Part shown: piece by piece, positions 42,303 through 42,384 of the stretch | Layout: each line of letters begins with the position of its first letter | How positions within the stretch are numbered: position 1 is the stretch's first letter | Assembly (NCBI GenBank): GCA_966128725.1 | Contig: CBHYLN010000031.1 | Location: forward strand, 1 to 42,384 | DNA from: JAFDZV01 sp966128725 | Lineage (GTDB): Bacteria; Bacteroidota; Ignavibacteria; OLB7 | Length of the DNA stretch: 42,384 bases | Direction of reading: 5' to 3' | Position numbers and translations under genes: made by a program | The notes under the pieces: model-generated | The model's input: the letters and a program-made list of their open reading frames with translations, nothing else | The model's database searches: none | What the model was told of the DNA's origin: nothing

Positions 42303-42384
42303 GGGCGGGGGGGGGGGGGCCAAAACCCAGCGCCCCCCCCCGGGTTTTGGTGGCCGCGGGGAGGGGGCGCGGGGCGCGCGCAAC
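42303..42384. repeat. Poly-G/poly-C inverted-repeat terminal sequence (probable contig-end artefact)
   Basis: A 13-base G run (42307-42319) and a 9-base C run (42333-42341) flank a 9-bp perfect inverted repeat (42320-42328 with 42342-42350). The following bases are almost pure G/C. The composition is unlike anything else in the window and is typical of low-quality contig termini. Confidence 0.6.

Noticed and set aside
1..42384. CRISPR arrays, tRNA or rRNA genes
   Set aside because: No regularly spaced direct repeats, no cloverleaf-like T-loop GTTCGANTC contexts with matching acceptor stems, and no rRNA-like conserved segments were found by reading. A covariance-model scan would be decisive.

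Overview
The window looks like a chromosomal stretch from a Gram-negative bacterium of the Bacteroidota/Chlorobiota (FCB) group with a GC content of about 60% by eye. Three large secreted proteins carry C-terminal type IX secretion (T9SS) sorting domains. There is a KDO-LPS gene (kdsB), a serine-palmitoyltransferase-type enzyme (sphingolipids), Asp/Glu-tRNA amidotransferase subunits and several outer-membrane beta-barrels. Few genes have strong Shine-Dalgarno sites. An affiliation near Kapabacteria/Ignavibacteria is a guess from this combination, not a demonstrated placement. No rRNA, tRNA, CRISPR array, prophage or complete insertion sequence was seen. Both edges look like contig ends: a tandem 17-bp repeat at the left, and a poly-G/poly-C inverted repeat at the right.

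Layout. 0.2-1.0 kb (+): outer-membrane barrel. 1.2-4.4 kb (-): a methylenetetrahydrofolate reductase fused to a homocysteine-methyltransferase-like domain that has lost its zinc cysteines, followed 7 bases later by an HpnE-type FAD enzyme. 4.6-7.0 kb (-): an operon for an outer-membrane barrel, a Tat-exported sulfite-oxidase-family molybdoenzyme and a c-type cytochrome lipoprotein. 7.4-9.9 kb (-): a serine-palmitoyltransferase/GNAT fusion. 10.2-12.6 kb (-): kdsB, gatC and msrP. 12.9-18.9 kb (+): a five-gene exporter (adaptor, two FtsX/LolCE-like permeases, TolC, ATPase). 19.1-20.8 kb (+): DUF4153 membrane protein, convergent with a radical-SAM gene (20.8-22.3 kb, -). 22.4-24.1 kb (-): methyltransferase and PPK2. 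24.2-27.5 kb (+): ECF sigma factor, a protein that appears to span both membranes (anti-sigma-like N-terminus, inner-membrane helix, long linker, C-terminal outer-membrane barrel), and a lipoprotein with Asp-Thr repeats. 27.7-28.4 kb (+): unrecognised protein. 28.5-36.3 kb (-): an SDR enzyme and two tandem paralogous T9SS proteins with seven Ig-like domains each. 36.7-40.5 kb (-): gatA, two tatA/B-type genes, purQ and purS. 40.8-42.3 kb (+): a third T9SS-sorted protein.

The most interesting loci are the sigma / dual-membrane protein / DT-repeat lipoprotein operon, the SPT-GNAT fusion (a candidate one-polypeptide condensation plus N-acylation module for sphingolipid synthesis), and the MTHFR fusion with a zinc-less methyltransferase domain. 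TatA/B genes and two Tat-signal molybdoenzymes lie in the same window, as do several cell-envelope functions (KDO, sphingolipid-type enzyme, exporter, envelope-stress-like sigma operon).
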